This document shows positions 31,265-40,503 of a DNA stretch of 64,000 nucleotides, one piece after another. A program made the position numbers and the translations under genes. Source of the DNA: Albidovulum inexpectatum (lineage in GTDB: Bacteria > Pseudomonadota > Alphaproteobacteria > Rhodobacterales > Rhodobacteraceae); contig NZ_PRDS01000003.1 in assembly GCF_002927635.1 (NCBI RefSeq), positions 248,001 through 312,000 of the forward strand. Reading direction: 5' to 3'. Positions within the stretch are counted from its first letter, which is position 1. Every line of letters begins with the position of its first letter. The notes beneath the pieces were generated by a model, which did no database searches, was not told the origin of the DNA, and saw only the letters and a program-made list of their open reading frames with translations.

Positions 31265-32710
31265 ATGGACCAGCCGCGCCCCGTCATCGTTTGGTTTCGC
31301 CGCGACCTTCGGCTGGGCGATCATGCCGCGCTGCGGGCGGCGCTGGATACCGGACAGCCCGTGATCCCGGTCTTCATCCATGACGAGACGGTCGAGGCAT
31401 TGGGCGCGGCGGCACGCTGGCGCCTGGGAAAGTCGGTCGAGGCGCTGGGCAAACGCCTGGCCGCGCGTGGATCTCGGCTGATCCTGCGTCGGGGACCCGC
31501 GCTGAAGGTGCTGACGGATCTGATCTCGGAAACCGGGGCAGGGGCCGTCCACTGGCAACGGACCTATGACCGTGACGGCATCGCGCGCGACAAGGCGGTG
31601 AAGGCCCGGCTGACCCAATCCGGCATAACGGCGAAGAGCTTTCCCGGCGCGCTCCTGCACGAGCCATGGCAGGTCCAGACCGGCTCGGGCGGGCCATACA
31701 GGGTTTATTCGCCCTTCTGGCGGACAATCCGCGGGCTTGATCCGGGGGCACCCCTGCCGGCCCCGTCGCGCATTCCGGCCCCGCAGGACTGGCCGCGCTC
31801 GGAGCATCTTGACGACTGGCGGATGGGCCAGGCCCTGCGGCGGGGCGAACCCGTCGTCGCGGCCCACGCGGTGATCGGGGAAGATGCCGCGCGGGACCGG
31901 CTGGAACGTTTCATTGCCGAGCGCATGGCGCGCTATCCGCAGGACCGGGACCGACCGGATCTTCCGGGCACCTCGGATCTGTCGGAAAACCTCGCCTGGG
32001 GCGAGATCTCGCCGCGCGTGATCTGGCATCGCACCCGCGCCGCGATCGAAGAAGGGGACGCGGCCGCGGCAAAGGGGGGCGAGAAGTTCCTCTCGGAGCT
32101 TGCCTGGCGGGACTTTGCCTGGCACCTGCTGTATCACGCCCCCGACATGGACCGTCGGAACTGGCGCCCGGAATGGGATGGCTTTCCCTGGCGCGGTGAC
32201 AATGACGACGCCGAGCGATGGCGCCGCGGCATCACGGGGGAACCCTTCGTCGATGCGGCCATGCGCCAGATGTATGTCACGGGCCGCATGCATAACCGCG
32301 CACGGATGATCGTTGCGTCCTATCTGACCAAGCATCTGCTGACGGATTGGCGCGTGGGGCTGGCCTGGTTCGCCGATTGCCTGACCGATTGGGACCCGGC
32401 CTCGAACGCGATGGGCTGGCAATGGGTGGCCGGGTGCGGCCCCGATGCCGCGCCCTATTTCCGGGTGTTCAACCCCGCCACGCAGGCCGAGAAGTTCGAC
32501 CCCAAGGGCGCCTATCGCCGCGCCTGGATCGCCGAAGGGCAGAAGGATCCGCCAGAAACGGCAAGAAGCTGGTTCAAGGCCGTTCCGCGTTCCTGGGGCC
32601 TCTCACCGGACGCGCCCTATCCCGCGCCGATGATCGACCTGAAGGCCGGGCGTGAACGGGCGCTGGCCGCCTATGCCGCGCGGAAGGCGGGTGAATCCTC
32701 TGCCATATGA
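31265..32710 (+). CDS. phrB: Deoxyribodipyrimidine photolyase
   Basis: A 481-residue photolyase/cryptochrome-family enzyme that repairs UV-induced pyrimidine dimers with FADH and light. The N-terminal antenna-binding Rossmann domain begins VWFRRDLRLGDHAAL. The FAD-binding C-terminal domain shows the tryptophan-rich WRDFAWHLLYH and GRMHNRARMIVASYLTKHLL, DWDPASNAMGWQWVAG and YFRVFNPATQAEKFDP. All the usual motifs are intact. Located upstream of a cfa-type gene, an association often seen in alphaproteobacterial stress-response clusters. Confidence 0.95.
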   Translation: MDQPRPVIVWFRRDLRLGDHAALRAALDTGQPVIPVFIHDETVEALGAAARWRLGKSVEALGKRLAARGSRLILRRGPALKVLTDLISETGAGAVHWQRTYDRDGIARDKAVKARLTQSGITAKSFPGALLHEPWQVQTGSGGPYRVYSPFWRTIRGLDPGAPLPAPSRIPAPQDWPRSEHLDDWRMGQALRRGEPVVAAHAVIGEDAARDRLERFIAERMARYPQDRDRPDLPGTSDLSENLAWGEISPRVIWHRTRAAIEEGDAAAAKGGEKFLSELAWRDFAWHLLYHAPDMDRRNWRPEWDGFPWRGDNDDAERWRRGITGEPFVDAAMRQMYVTGRMHNRARMIVASYLTKHLLTDWRVGLAWFADCLTDWDPASNAMGWQWVAGCGPDAAPYFRVFNPATQAEKFDPKGAYRRAWIAEGQKDPPETARSWFKAVPRSWGLSPDAPYPAPMIDLKAGRERALAAYAARKAGESSAI

Positions 32711-32762
32711 AGCGCTTGCCCGCTGGTGATGGCTGGATATAGTGAGCGCAAGGGGGGAATGC

Positions 32763-33977
32763 ATGGACGTTCTGACGACCACCGAGGGGCAGACTGGCCT
32801 GCCGAGATATTTTCCGCAGGTCTTTGCCATTGCGAAGAAAATGCGCAATGGACGTCTGGACTTCGTCATGCCCGACGGGCGGCGTTTTCGCGCCGAAGGC
32901 ACGGGGCCCGGGCCGGTGGCCGAAATCGTCGTGCATGACGACGACATCTTTGCCCGCCTGATCCGCGAAGGCGATCTGGGCTTTTCCGAAGCCTATCTGG
33001 AAGGCGGATGGAGCACGCCGGACCTGCAGGCCTTCATGGACCTGATCCACTCGGACAATTACGAGGTCTATGACGGGTTCCCGGGAATGTTCTGGGTCCG
33101 GCTGTACGAGCGGCTTCGCCACCTTCTGCGGTCGAATACCCGCCGCCAGGCACGGCGCAACATCGCCTATCACTATGATCTGGGCAACGAATTCTACGCC
33201 AAGTGGCTGGATTCGACGATGACCTATTCCTCGGCCCTGTTCCGAACGGGGCAGGAAAGTCTGGAGGCGGCGCAGATCGCGAAATACGAATCGCTGGTCG
33301 ATCGCATGAACGTTCGGCCGGGTGATCACGTTCTGGAAATCGGCTGTGGCTGGGGCGGTTTCGCCGAATATGCCGCGCGTGAGCGGGGCTTGCGCGTGAC
33401 GGGGCTGACGATTTCGCAGGCCCAGCTGGATTATGCGCGTGAACGGATCGAACGCGCGGGCCTGTCCGACAGGGTAACGCTGAAGCTGCAGGATTATCGC
33501 GACGAAAGGGGCGTCTATGACGGGATCGCCTCGATCGAAATGTTCGAGGCCGTGGGCGAAAAATACTGGCCGGTCTATTTCCGCACCGTGCATGACCGCC
33601 TGAAACCCGGCCGCAGTGCCGCGCTGCAGATCATCACGCTTCAGGACGGCCGTTTCGAAACCTATCGCAAGGGCGTGGATTTCATCCAGAAATACATCTT
33701 CCCCGGCGGCATGTTGCCGTCGCGCACCGTTCTGATCGAAGAAATACGCCAGGCTGGTCTTGTATTTGCGGATTCCTTCGAATTTGGCAAAAGTTATTCC
33801 CTGACGCTGCGGCGTTGGTATGAGACTTTCAACCAGAAATGGGACGAGATTTCAAAGATGGGGTTTGACGAAAGATTCCGGCGCATGTGGAATTTCTATC
33901 TGACCTCATGTGCGGGCGCATTCGAGGGCGGCAATTGCGACGTCACCCAGGTGACGGTCACAAGGCCGGCGGTCTGA
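32763..33977 (+). CDS. Cyclopropane-fatty-acyl-phospholipid synthase family methyltransferase
   Basis: A 404-residue SAM-dependent enzyme that methylates or cyclopropanates unsaturated acyl chains of membrane lipids. The SAM motif VLEIGCGWGGFAEYAA is near residue 193, preceded by the lipid-facing NIAYHYDLGNEFYAKWLD and followed by GLTISQAQLDYA. The ATG at 32763 has AAGGGGGG upstream and is preferred to one at 32742. It is immediately upstream of trgA (one-base gap), so it may be transcribed together with the tellurite-resistance genes. Confidence 0.92.
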   Translation: MDVLTTTEGQTGLPRYFPQVFAIAKKMRNGRLDFVMPDGRRFRAEGTGPGPVAEIVVHDDDIFARLIREGDLGFSEAYLEGGWSTPDLQAFMDLIHSDNYEVYDGFPGMFWVRLYERLRHLLRSNTRRQARRNIAYHYDLGNEFYAKWLDSTMTYSSALFRTGQESLEAAQIAKYESLVDRMNVRPGDHVLEIGCGWGGFAEYAARERGLRVTGLTISQAQLDYARERIERAGLSDRVTLKLQDYRDERGVYDGIASIEMFEAVGEKYWPVYFRTVHDRLKPGRSAALQIITLQDGRFETYRKGVDFIQKYIFPGGMLPSRTVLIEEIRQAGLVFADSFEFGKSYSLTLRRWYETFNQKWDEISKMGFDERFRRMWNFYLTSCAGAFEGGNCDVTQVTVTRPAV

Positions 33978-33978
33978 C

Positions 33979-34416
33979 ATGCCGACCGCATCAAAATTCT
34001 TTGCCGCCCTGGCCTTTGCAGCCGTGGGCTTCTTCACGGCTGAAATCTACCGCGCCCATCTGCCGGTGATGCCGCTTGGGTATTTCTCGCTGGCCGCCGC
34101 GCTGCTGGGCGTGATCTGCGGCTGGGCGCTGTTGGGCCCCGAGGCGGGGCGGGGAATGTGGCAATCGGCGAATGCGGGGTTGAAGACGGCGGTCGTGCTG
34201 ATGCTGCTCGCGTTGTTCGTCTTCTCGGCCTACGAGATGCTCATTCAGGCGCTTCGCCTGCGTTATGACGATGCGTTCGAGGCCATTCTGGGCATGGTTG
34301 ACCTTGCGACGATCTACTTCATCCGCCTGATCCATTGGGACGTCCTGCTGACCCTGTTCGGCGGCGGAATGCTGGCCGGCCTTCTGGCCGAATGGGCTGC
34401 GCGGCGCTGGCCGTGA
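33979..34416 (+). CDS. trgA: TrgA-family membrane protein (tellurite resistance locus)
   Basis: A 145-residue inner-membrane protein with four hydrophobic helices (about residues 5-20, 35-55, 70-90, 115-140). It matches the TrgA family of Rhodobacter sphaeroides in topology and, above all, in gene order: trgA-trgB-cysK is the known tellurite-resistance locus of that species. Its stop overlaps the GTG start of trgB (GTGA). How TrgA lowers tellurite toxicity is not known. Confidence 0.83.
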   Translation: MPTASKFFAALAFAAVGFFTAEIYRAHLPVMPLGYFSLAAALLGVICGWALLGPEAGRGMWQSANAGLKTAVVLMLLALFVFSAYEMLIQALRLRYDDAFEAILGMVDLATIYFIRLIHWDVLLTLFGGGMLAGLLAEWAARRWP

Positions 34417-35540
34417 CGATACCCGTCTTCCTGTACGGCACCCTGTGCCACCTGCCGTTGCTGCGGGTCGTTCTGGGGCGCGACCCGCAATGGCGCGCGG
34501 CGCGGCTGCCGGGTCATCGTGTTCTGGCGGTCGAGGGCGAGAGCTTCCCGATTCTGGTCGAGGGCAATGGCATTGCCCGGGGCATCCTGCTCGAGGGTCT
34601 GGATCGGGCCGACAGGGACCGGCTCGACTTTTTCGAGCGTGGCTTTGGCTATGCGCCCCACGCGACGCTGGTCGAGACCGAAGGCGGCGACAGGGTCCAG
34701 GCGATGGTCTATCGACCGCAACCCGGCCGCTGGCGGGCAGGCGACCCGTGGCGGCTGGGGGATTGGGTTCGCAAATGGGGCGATGTCACCACATTGGCCG
34801 CGCAAGAGGCCATGGCGCTCTACCAGGCGGGGCAGGGTGATCGCATGGCGCAGCGCTGGCCGATGATGCTGATGCGCGCGGGGGCGGCGGTGCGGGCCCG
34901 AAAGTCCGAGGCCCCCGCGACCCTGCGCCGCCCCTGCGCGCCCGGTGATATCGTGGTCGATCATTGGTCACAACCTTATGCCAACTATTTTGCCGTCGAG
35001 GAAAACGACCTCCGCTTTCGCCGCTTCGATGGCGGGATGAGCCCGGTCGTGAACCGTGCCGCCTTTGTTTCGGGCGATGCCGTGGTGGTCCTTCCCTTCG
35101 ATCCCGTCCGGGACCGGGTGCTTCTTGTGGAACAGGTCCGCATGGGGGCCCATGGCCGGGGCGACCCGCAGCCCTGGCTGATCGAGACCGTGGCCGGGCG
35201 GGTCGATGGCGGAGAGACCCCGGAAGAGGCCGCGCGGCGCGAGGCACGGGAAGAGGCGCGGCTGGAGCTGCGCGACGTCCTGCCGGTTCTGGAATGCTAT
35301 CCATCGCCCGGCGCGATGACGGAATATCTGTATCTTTTCGTGGCCTTGACGGATCTTCCTGACACAGCAGCAGGGATCGCCGGCGCGGATGACGAACACG
35401 AGGACATCCGCGTTCATGTCGTGACTTTCGAGCGCATGATGCACCTGATCGAGACCGGCGAGATCAACACCGCGCCACTGATCCTGCTGGCGCAATGGCT
35501 GTCGAGAGAGCGCGAGCGACTGCGCGCCGCGGACTCCTAG
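34413..35540 (+). CDS. trgB: TrgB: gamma-glutamylcyclotransferase-like plus NUDIX hydrolase fusion
   Basis: A 375-residue two-domain protein. The N-terminal 150 residues look like an AIG2/gamma-glutamylcyclotransferase fold (FLYGTLCHLPLLRVVLG). The C-terminal part is an ADP-sugar-pyrophosphatase-like NUDIX hydrolase whose Nudix box reads GGETPEEAARREAREEARL. The start is taken as the GTG at 34413, coupled to the trgA stop; a longer frame upstream is antisense-like and unsupported. Redox or glutathione metabolism around tellurite detoxification is a reasonable guess, not shown. Confidence 0.85.
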   Translation: MTIPVFLYGTLCHLPLLRVVLGRDPQWRAARLPGHRVLAVEGESFPILVEGNGIARGILLEGLDRADRDRLDFFERGFGYAPHATLVETEGGDRVQAMVYRPQPGRWRAGDPWRLGDWVRKWGDVTTLAAQEAMALYQAGQGDRMAQRWPMMLMRAGAAVRARKSEAPATLRRPCAPGDIVVDHWSQPYANYFAVEENDLRFRRFDGGMSPVVNRAAFVSGDAVVVLPFDPVRDRVLLVEQVRMGAHGRGDPQPWLIETVAGRVDGGETPEEAARREAREEARLELRDVLPVLECYPSPGAMTEYLYLFVALTDLPDTAAGIAGADDEHEDIRVHVVTFERMMHLIETGEINTAPLILLAQWLSRERERLRAADS

Positions 35541-35607
35541 CCCGCACGGGGCTTGAGGTCGGCCGACCCGAGGCCTAGGAAGAAGGCAAGCTACAGGAGG
35601 ATATCCC

Positions 35608-36639
35608 ATGCGTGTCTGCCGCGACCTTGCCGAAACTGTGGGCAAGACCCCGTTGATCCGTCTCAGGAAGGCCAGCGAGATGACTGGCTGCGAGATCCTG
35701 GGAAAGGCCGAGTTCCTCAATCCGGGCCAGTCGGTCAAGGATCGGGCCGCGCTGTTCATCATTCGTGACGCGGTTGCGCGCGGCCTGTTGCGGCCGGGCG
35801 GCACGATCGTCGAAGGCACGGCGGGCAATACCGGAATCGGTCTGGCATTGGTCGGGGCGTCGATGGGCTTTCGCACCGTCATCGTGATTCCCGAAACGCA
35901 AAGCCAGGAAAAGAAGGACATGATCCGCCTGGCCGGCGCCGAGCTGGTCCAGGTGCCCGCGGTCCCATACCGCAATCCGAACAATTACGTGCGCTATTCC
36001 GAACGTCTGGCGCGCGAGCTTGCAAAGACCGAACCGAACGGCGCGATCTGGGCCAACCAGTTCGACAACGTCGCCAACCGCCAGGCCCATATCGAGACGA
36101 CCGGCCCCGAGATCTGGGAACAGACCAACGGCAAGGTGGATGGCTTCATCTGCGCGGTCGGCTCGGGCGGGACGCTGGGAGGCGTGGCGATGGCGCTGCA
36201 ACCCAAGGGGGTCAAGATCGGGCTTGCCGACCCGGAAGGATCGGCGCTCTACAGCTATTACACCTCGGGCGAGCTGAAGGCCGAGGGAAGCTCGATCACC
36301 GAAGGGATCGGGCAGGGGCGCATCACGGCCAATCTGGAAGGTGTGACCCCCGACATGGCCTATCGCATCCCCGATACCGAGGCGCTGCCCATCGTCTTCG
36401 ATCTTCTGGCCGAAGAGGGGCTGTGCCTGGGGGGCTCGTCGGGGATCAACGTCGCGGGCGCGATCCGCATGGCGCGCGAGATGGGGCCGGGCCACACGAT
36501 CGTGACGGTGCTGTGCGATTACGGCACGCGCTATCAGTCGAAGCTGTTCAACCCTGATTTCCTGAAGGCCAAGTCGCTGCCCGTTCCGCAATGGCTTGAT
36601 CGTGCGCCGCGACCCCTGCCCGAGGTGTTCGAAGAGTGA
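35608..36639 (+). CDS. cysK: Cysteine synthase A
   Basis: PLP enzyme making cysteine from O-acetylserine and sulfide. The PLP lysine is in GQSVKDRAALFII (about residue 44), the asparagine/phosphate loop in EGTAGNTGIGLALVG, and GSGGTLGGVAMAL follows. The 343-residue length and the segment YRNPNNYVRYSERLA are typical of the longer alphaproteobacterial form. It closes the trgA-trgB-cysK set and has AGGAGG upstream. The partner cysE is at 6080-6883. Confidence 0.95.
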   Translation: MRVCRDLAETVGKTPLIRLRKASEMTGCEILGKAEFLNPGQSVKDRAALFIIRDAVARGLLRPGGTIVEGTAGNTGIGLALVGASMGFRTVIVIPETQSQEKKDMIRLAGAELVQVPAVPYRNPNNYVRYSERLARELAKTEPNGAIWANQFDNVANRQAHIETTGPEIWEQTNGKVDGFICAVGSGGTLGGVAMALQPKGVKIGLADPEGSALYSYYTSGELKAEGSSITEGIGQGRITANLEGVTPDMAYRIPDTEALPIVFDLLAEEGLCLGGSSGINVAGAIRMAREMGPGHTIVTVLCDYGTRYQSKLFNPDFLKAKSLPVPQWLDRAPRPLPEVFEE

Positions 36640-39050
36640 TGCGCCTGCTGCGATTCCTGGCTCTGACCTTCGCGCTGGCCCTGGCTGCGCCGGCCTTTCT
36701 GTGCCTGACCGCACCGGCCGCCGTGGCGCAGGAAGCCGAGTTGCCCGATTTCGCGGCCTGGGAACGTTTTGCGAAATCGGTCGAAGAGACCTTGGCAAAG
36801 TCCAACGTGCCCCAGGCGTCTCTCGAGCAGATGCGCAAGCAACTGGTCGAGTGGCGGACGCGGTTTTCCGCCGCGCAGGGCGTGAATGCTGCCCAGATCG
36901 ATACGGTTCGCCAGCAGATCGCGGCGCTTGGTCCGGCGCCCGCCGAGGGCGAGACCGAGGCACCGGACATCGCCCAGCGTCGCAAGGAGCTGAACGCGAA
37001 ACTGTCGGAATTGCAGGCGCCCGTGCTGGCCGCCGAGGAGGCTCGGCGGCGCGCCGACGGCCTGATCCGCCAGATCGATACCCTTGTGCGCGAGCGCCAG
37101 ACCAGCGAGCTTTTGACCCTGGCGCCGACTCCGGTCAACCCGGTCAACTGGCCGGCGGGCTGGGCGGTGCTCAGCCAGGGGATCAAGACCCTGGGAACCG
37201 AGGTCGCCGATGCCTGGGCCAGCGAGGAGAAGCGGGCCGAGCTGCAGCGCAACCTGCCGCTGATCCTGCTGTATCTCGCCGTCGCCACGTTCCTGGTGCT
37301 GCGCGGCCCCGGTATCGCCGAGCGGTTGACGACGCGGCTGCTGCGTTCGCAATCGATGCGCGCGCGCCGGGTTGCGGCGGCGACCGTATCGCTGGGACAG
37401 GTCATCGTGCCTGTTCTGGGCGCCTTCCTGCTGGTGCAAGCGGTGATCGTCACCGGCATGACAGGAACGCGCCTGCGCGCGCTGATCGAGGCCGTGCCGC
37501 AGGCGGTCGGCATCTTCTTCACCGCGCGTTGGGTGTCCAGCTGGCTGTTCCGTTCGGATGGGTTCGTCGAGCTTCTGACCCAAAGGGCAGGCGAGGCGCG
37601 GTTCCATGTCAACATGCTGTCGCTTGTTCTGGCGGCCGAGTCCTTCCGCGTCGCCTTCATTACCGAAGTGCGCCCGCCGCTGTCTCTGGCCGCCAAGGGG
37701 GTTTGGGGCGCGCCGCTGGTCGTCATGGCCGGGGTGCTGCTGTTCCGGTTCGGGCTGATCCTGCGGCCGCGGCAGATCGAGAGGGGGGCGGAGTTCCGCG
37801 ACACGATCCTTCGCTGGCTGGGAACCGCGACCGTGGCGGTTTCGATCGTGGCGCCGCTGCTGGCCCTGATCGGTTATGTGAACGCTGCCAACGCGCTGAT
37901 ATGGCCTGCGATCATGACGCTGGGATTGCTGGGCCTGATCGTGATCCTGCAGCGCTTCCTGGCCGAGCTTTACCTGCTGATCCTGCGGCGCGAGGACGAA
38001 GAGCGCGATGCGCTGGTTCCGGTCCTGATCGGTTTTGCGCTGGCGATCCTGGCGATTCCCCTGCTGGCGTTGATCTGGGGCGCGCGCACCGAGGACCTGC
38101 TTGAATGGTGGACCCGGTTCAGCGAGGGGATCAGCATTGGCCAGACCCGCATCTCGCCATCGGTCTTCTTTGCCTTCGTGTTCATCTTTCTTCTGGGCTA
38201 TGGCCTGACGCGCCTGGTGCAAAGCGCGCTGCGCTCGACCATTCTGCCGCGTACCAAGCTGAAGAAGGGTGCGCAGACGGCGATCGTCTCGGGTGTGGGT
38301 TATCTGGGCATCTTCCTTGCCGCGCTGATTGCGATCGTGGGGGCCGGGATCGACCTGTCGTCGCTGGCCATCGTCGCCGGGGCGCTGTCCGTCGGTATCG
38401 GCTTTGGCCTTCAGAACATCGTGCAGAACTTCGTCTCGGGGATCATCCTGCTGATCGAGCAGCCCATCGCCGAGGGCGACATGATCGAGGTCAACGGCCA
38501 GTTCGGCACGGTGCGCGGCATCTCGGTCCGGTCGACCATCATCGAAACGTTCGACAGGACCGACCTGATCGTGCCCAATGCCGATCTGATTTCCGGTGTC
38601 GTCACGAACCTGACGCGGACGAACACGATGGTTCGTCTGATCATTCCGGTCGGGGTGGCCTATGGGTCGGACACGCGCAAGGTTCAGGCCATCCTGAAGG
38701 AGATTGCCGAGAACCATCCTCTGGTGCTTGTCGATCCGGCGCCGGCGGTCCACTTCGTGGCCTTCGGGGCGGACAGCCTGAACTTCGAGATCCGCTGCAT
38801 CCTGTCCGACGTGAACTTCAAGCTGGATGTCCAGACCGAGATACTGCACCAGATCGTCGAGCGTTTTGCGCAGGAAGGAATCGAGATTCCCTTCCCGCAG
38901 CGCGATATCTGGCTGCGCAATCCCGAGGCGCTGCGGCAGGCGCCCGAACCGCCCGCCGCGCCGCAGCCGCCAACGCCGTCCGAAACCCGGCTGGCCACGC
39001 GCGATGACACGCGCGGCCACGATCCCGCCCTTGACGGAGACGATGTATGA
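36639..39050 (+). CDS. MscS-family mechanosensitive channel with DUF3772 domain
   Basis: An 803-residue osmotic safety valve. A signal peptide (about residues 1-31, ending AAVAQEAE) is followed by a periplasmic DUF3772 coiled-coil domain (residues 40-170), about ten membrane helices, and a C-terminal MscS module. The pore helix and beta domain are SIGFGLQNIVQNFVSGIILL and EGDMIEVNGQFGTVRGISVR. The ATG at 36639 overlaps the cysK stop by one base; a GTG directly before it is also in frame. The C-terminal 45 residues are Pro/Thr-rich and disordered. Confidence 0.92.
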   Translation: MRLLRFLALTFALALAAPAFLCLTAPAAVAQEAELPDFAAWERFAKSVEETLAKSNVPQASLEQMRKQLVEWRTRFSAAQGVNAAQIDTVRQQIAALGPAPAEGETEAPDIAQRRKELNAKLSELQAPVLAAEEARRRADGLIRQIDTLVRERQTSELLTLAPTPVNPVNWPAGWAVLSQGIKTLGTEVADAWASEEKRAELQRNLPLILLYLAVATFLVLRGPGIAERLTTRLLRSQSMRARRVAAATVSLGQVIVPVLGAFLLVQAVIVTGMTGTRLRALIEAVPQAVGIFFTARWVSSWLFRSDGFVELLTQRAGEARFHVNMLSLVLAAESFRVAFITEVRPPLSLAAKGVWGAPLVVMAGVLLFRFGLILRPRQIERGAEFRDTILRWLGTATVAVSIVAPLLALIGYVNAANALIWPAIMTLGLLGLIVILQRFLAELYLLILRREDEERDALVPVLIGFALAILAIPLLALIWGARTEDLLEWWTRFSEGISIGQTRISPSVFFAFVFIFLLGYGLTRLVQSALRSTILPRTKLKKGAQTAIVSGVGYLGIFLAALIAIVGAGIDLSSLAIVAGALSVGIGFGLQNIVQNFVSGIILLIEQPIAEGDMIEVNGQFGTVRGISVRSTIIETFDRTDLIVPNADLISGVVTNLTRTNTMVRLIIPVGVAYGSDTRKVQAILKEIAENHPLVLVDPAPAVHFVAFGADSLNFEIRCILSDVNFKLDVQTEILHQIVERFAQEGIEIPFPQRDIWLRNPEALRQAPEPPAAPQPPTPSETRLATRDDTRGHDPALDGDDV

Positions 39051-39778
39051 GCGAACCCTTGTACCGCGCCAGGCCCTATCTGCGCCGTGCGGTCGCGCGC
39101 GTTGCGGGCGTGACCGAAGACGGTGGCATCGTCGTCGATGAACCCTTGTTCTATCCAACGGGTGGCGGACAGCCCGGCGATCGCGGAGAGCTTGTCTGGA
39201 ACCGGGGAAGGGTGCGGATCGTCAACACGGTCAAGGGCGAAGGCGGCGCATCCGTCATGGTGGCCGAGGATGGAGCCGAGCTGCCCTTCGTGGGGGAAGA
39301 GGTCGAGCAGATCCTGGACTGGGAGATGCGGTATCTTCACATGCGCGTTCACACGGCCCTGCATCTTCTGTCGGTCGTGATCCCGCTGCCGGTCACCGGG
39401 GGACAGATCGGGGCGGGCAAGGGCAGGCTGGATTTCGACATGCCCGAACCTCCCGCCGACATCGCCGCGCTGGAGGAGGAACTGAACACCCTGATCGCGC
39501 GCGACCTGCCGGTGACCGAGGACTGGATCACGGACGAGGAGCTGGCGGCCAACCCGGCTCTTGTCAAGACGATGTCGGTCAAGCCCCCGATGGGGCAGGG
39601 GCGGGTTCGCCTGATCCGCATCGGCCAGGGGACCGATCAGGTCGATCTTCAGCCCTGCGGGGGCACGCATGTCGCCCGGACCGGAGAGATCGGCCGCATC
39701 CGTCTGGGCAAGGTCGAGAAGAAGGGCCGTCAGAACCGGCGGGCAAGCCTGCATCTTGTCGATGGGCCGCAGCCATGA
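39047..39778 (+). CDS. Alanyl-tRNA editing protein (AlaX-like)
   Basis: A 243-residue free-standing homologue of the AlaRS editing domain, which hydrolyses mischarged Ser-tRNA-Ala. It has YPTGGGQPGDRG after the first strands, the first zinc-binding pair in RVHTALHLLSV (HxxxH) and the second in CGGTHVARTGEIG. It overlaps the channel gene and the following membrane-protein gene by four bases each, so these genes form one operon with cysK. Confidence 0.92.
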   Translation: MSEPLYRARPYLRRAVARVAGVTEDGGIVVDEPLFYPTGGGQPGDRGELVWNRGRVRIVNTVKGEGGASVMVAEDGAELPFVGEEVEQILDWEMRYLHMRVHTALHLLSVVIPLPVTGGQIGAGKGRLDFDMPEPPADIAALEEELNTLIARDLPVTEDWITDEELAANPALVKTMSVKPPMGQGRVRLIRIGQGTDQVDLQPCGGTHVARTGEIGRIRLGKVEKKGRQNRRASLHLVDGPQP

Positions 39779-40344
39779 GAAAGCTGTTCAGGACCGTCCT
39801 TCCGCATCTTCTGATCTTTGTCACGCTGGCTGCGGGCTACCTGGCGTTTCGGTATTTCTACCAGATCTCGGGCGACTATCCCTACAGCCAGGAACTGCTT
39901 CTGGTCTTTATCGGCGCGGTTGCCACGGTGCTGATCACGGCCGCGCTGCTCAATCGGCAGACCGAGCTTGAGCTGCGCAAGGAAGGTCAGGTCCTGCTGC
40001 TGGATCAGAAGGCATCCATCTACACGGCGCTGATCGACCACCTTGGCGAGATCGTCGAAAAGGGGCGGATGGAGCCCGCCGCGCTGGCCGAGCTGCGCGT
40101 CCTGAACCACAAGATCGCGATGATCGGCAGCGCAGAGGTGATCTCGCATTTCTCGCGTGTTCTGAAGATTCTTGACCACGCGATGCATGATGAGCTGATC
40201 CACCAATCCGAAGGGCGCGAGATCATGGCCGCACTGGCCGAACTGACCTTCTACATGCGCCGCGACCTGCTGGGACGGATCGAGGACGAGGATACCGACG
40301 CGGTTCTGCGGATGATCCGTTCGAACAATGCGGATATCGATTAG
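39775..40344 (+). CDS. Two-helix membrane protein of unknown function
   Basis: A 189-residue protein with two N-terminal membrane helices (about residues 8-26 and 42-60) and a cytoplasmic helical domain (residues 65-189) rich in Glu, Leu and Ala. No catalytic motif is visible and I do not recognise the family. It is the last gene of the coupled series ending just before tRNA-Ser. Confidence 0.75.
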   Translation: MRKLFRTVLPHLLIFVTLAAGYLAFRYFYQISGDYPYSQELLLVFIGAVATVLITAALLNRQTELELRKEGQVLLLDQKASIYTALIDHLGEIVEKGRMEPAALAELRVLNHKIAMIGSAEVISHFSRVLKILDHAMHDELIHQSEGREIMAALAELTFYMRRDLLGRIEDEDTDAVLRMIRSNNADID

Positions 40345-40370
40345 GCAAGTCGGATGGCGTCGATCCGGTC

Positions 40371-40398
40371 TTGAACTGCCCGTCAGGCTGGCTATACA
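40371..40398 (+). promoter_or_regulatory. Candidate promoter of tRNA-Ser
   Basis: TTGAAC at 40371-40376 and TATACA at 40393-40398 with a 16-base spacer lie 16 bases before the mature tRNA 5' end. Each hexamer has four consensus matches. Confidence 0.55.
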
Positions 40399-40413
40399 TG
40401 CCGGCAGTGAGCA

Positions 40414-40503
40414 GGACGGTTGGCCGAGTGGTCGAAGGCGCACGCCTGGAAAGTGTGTAGGCGGGAAACCGTCTCGAGGGTTCGAATCCCTCACCGTCCG
40501 CCA
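40414..40503 (+). tRNA. tRNA-Ser (anticodon GGA)
   Basis: The acceptor arms GGACGGT (40414-40420) and ACCGTCC pair perfectly, with discriminator G at 40500 and an encoded CCA at 40501-40503. The T arm GAGGG-TTCGAAT-CCCTC is perfect. The anticodon GGA is at 40448-40450, and a long variable arm of class II type follows, as expected for serine. It marks the border between core-like genes and the phage-derived region to the right. Confidence 0.95.

Noticed and set aside
36534-39158. 874-codon minus-strand frame opposite the MscS gene
   Set aside because: Very rich in Gln, Arg and Asp without domains; the opposite strand carries a clear channel gene.
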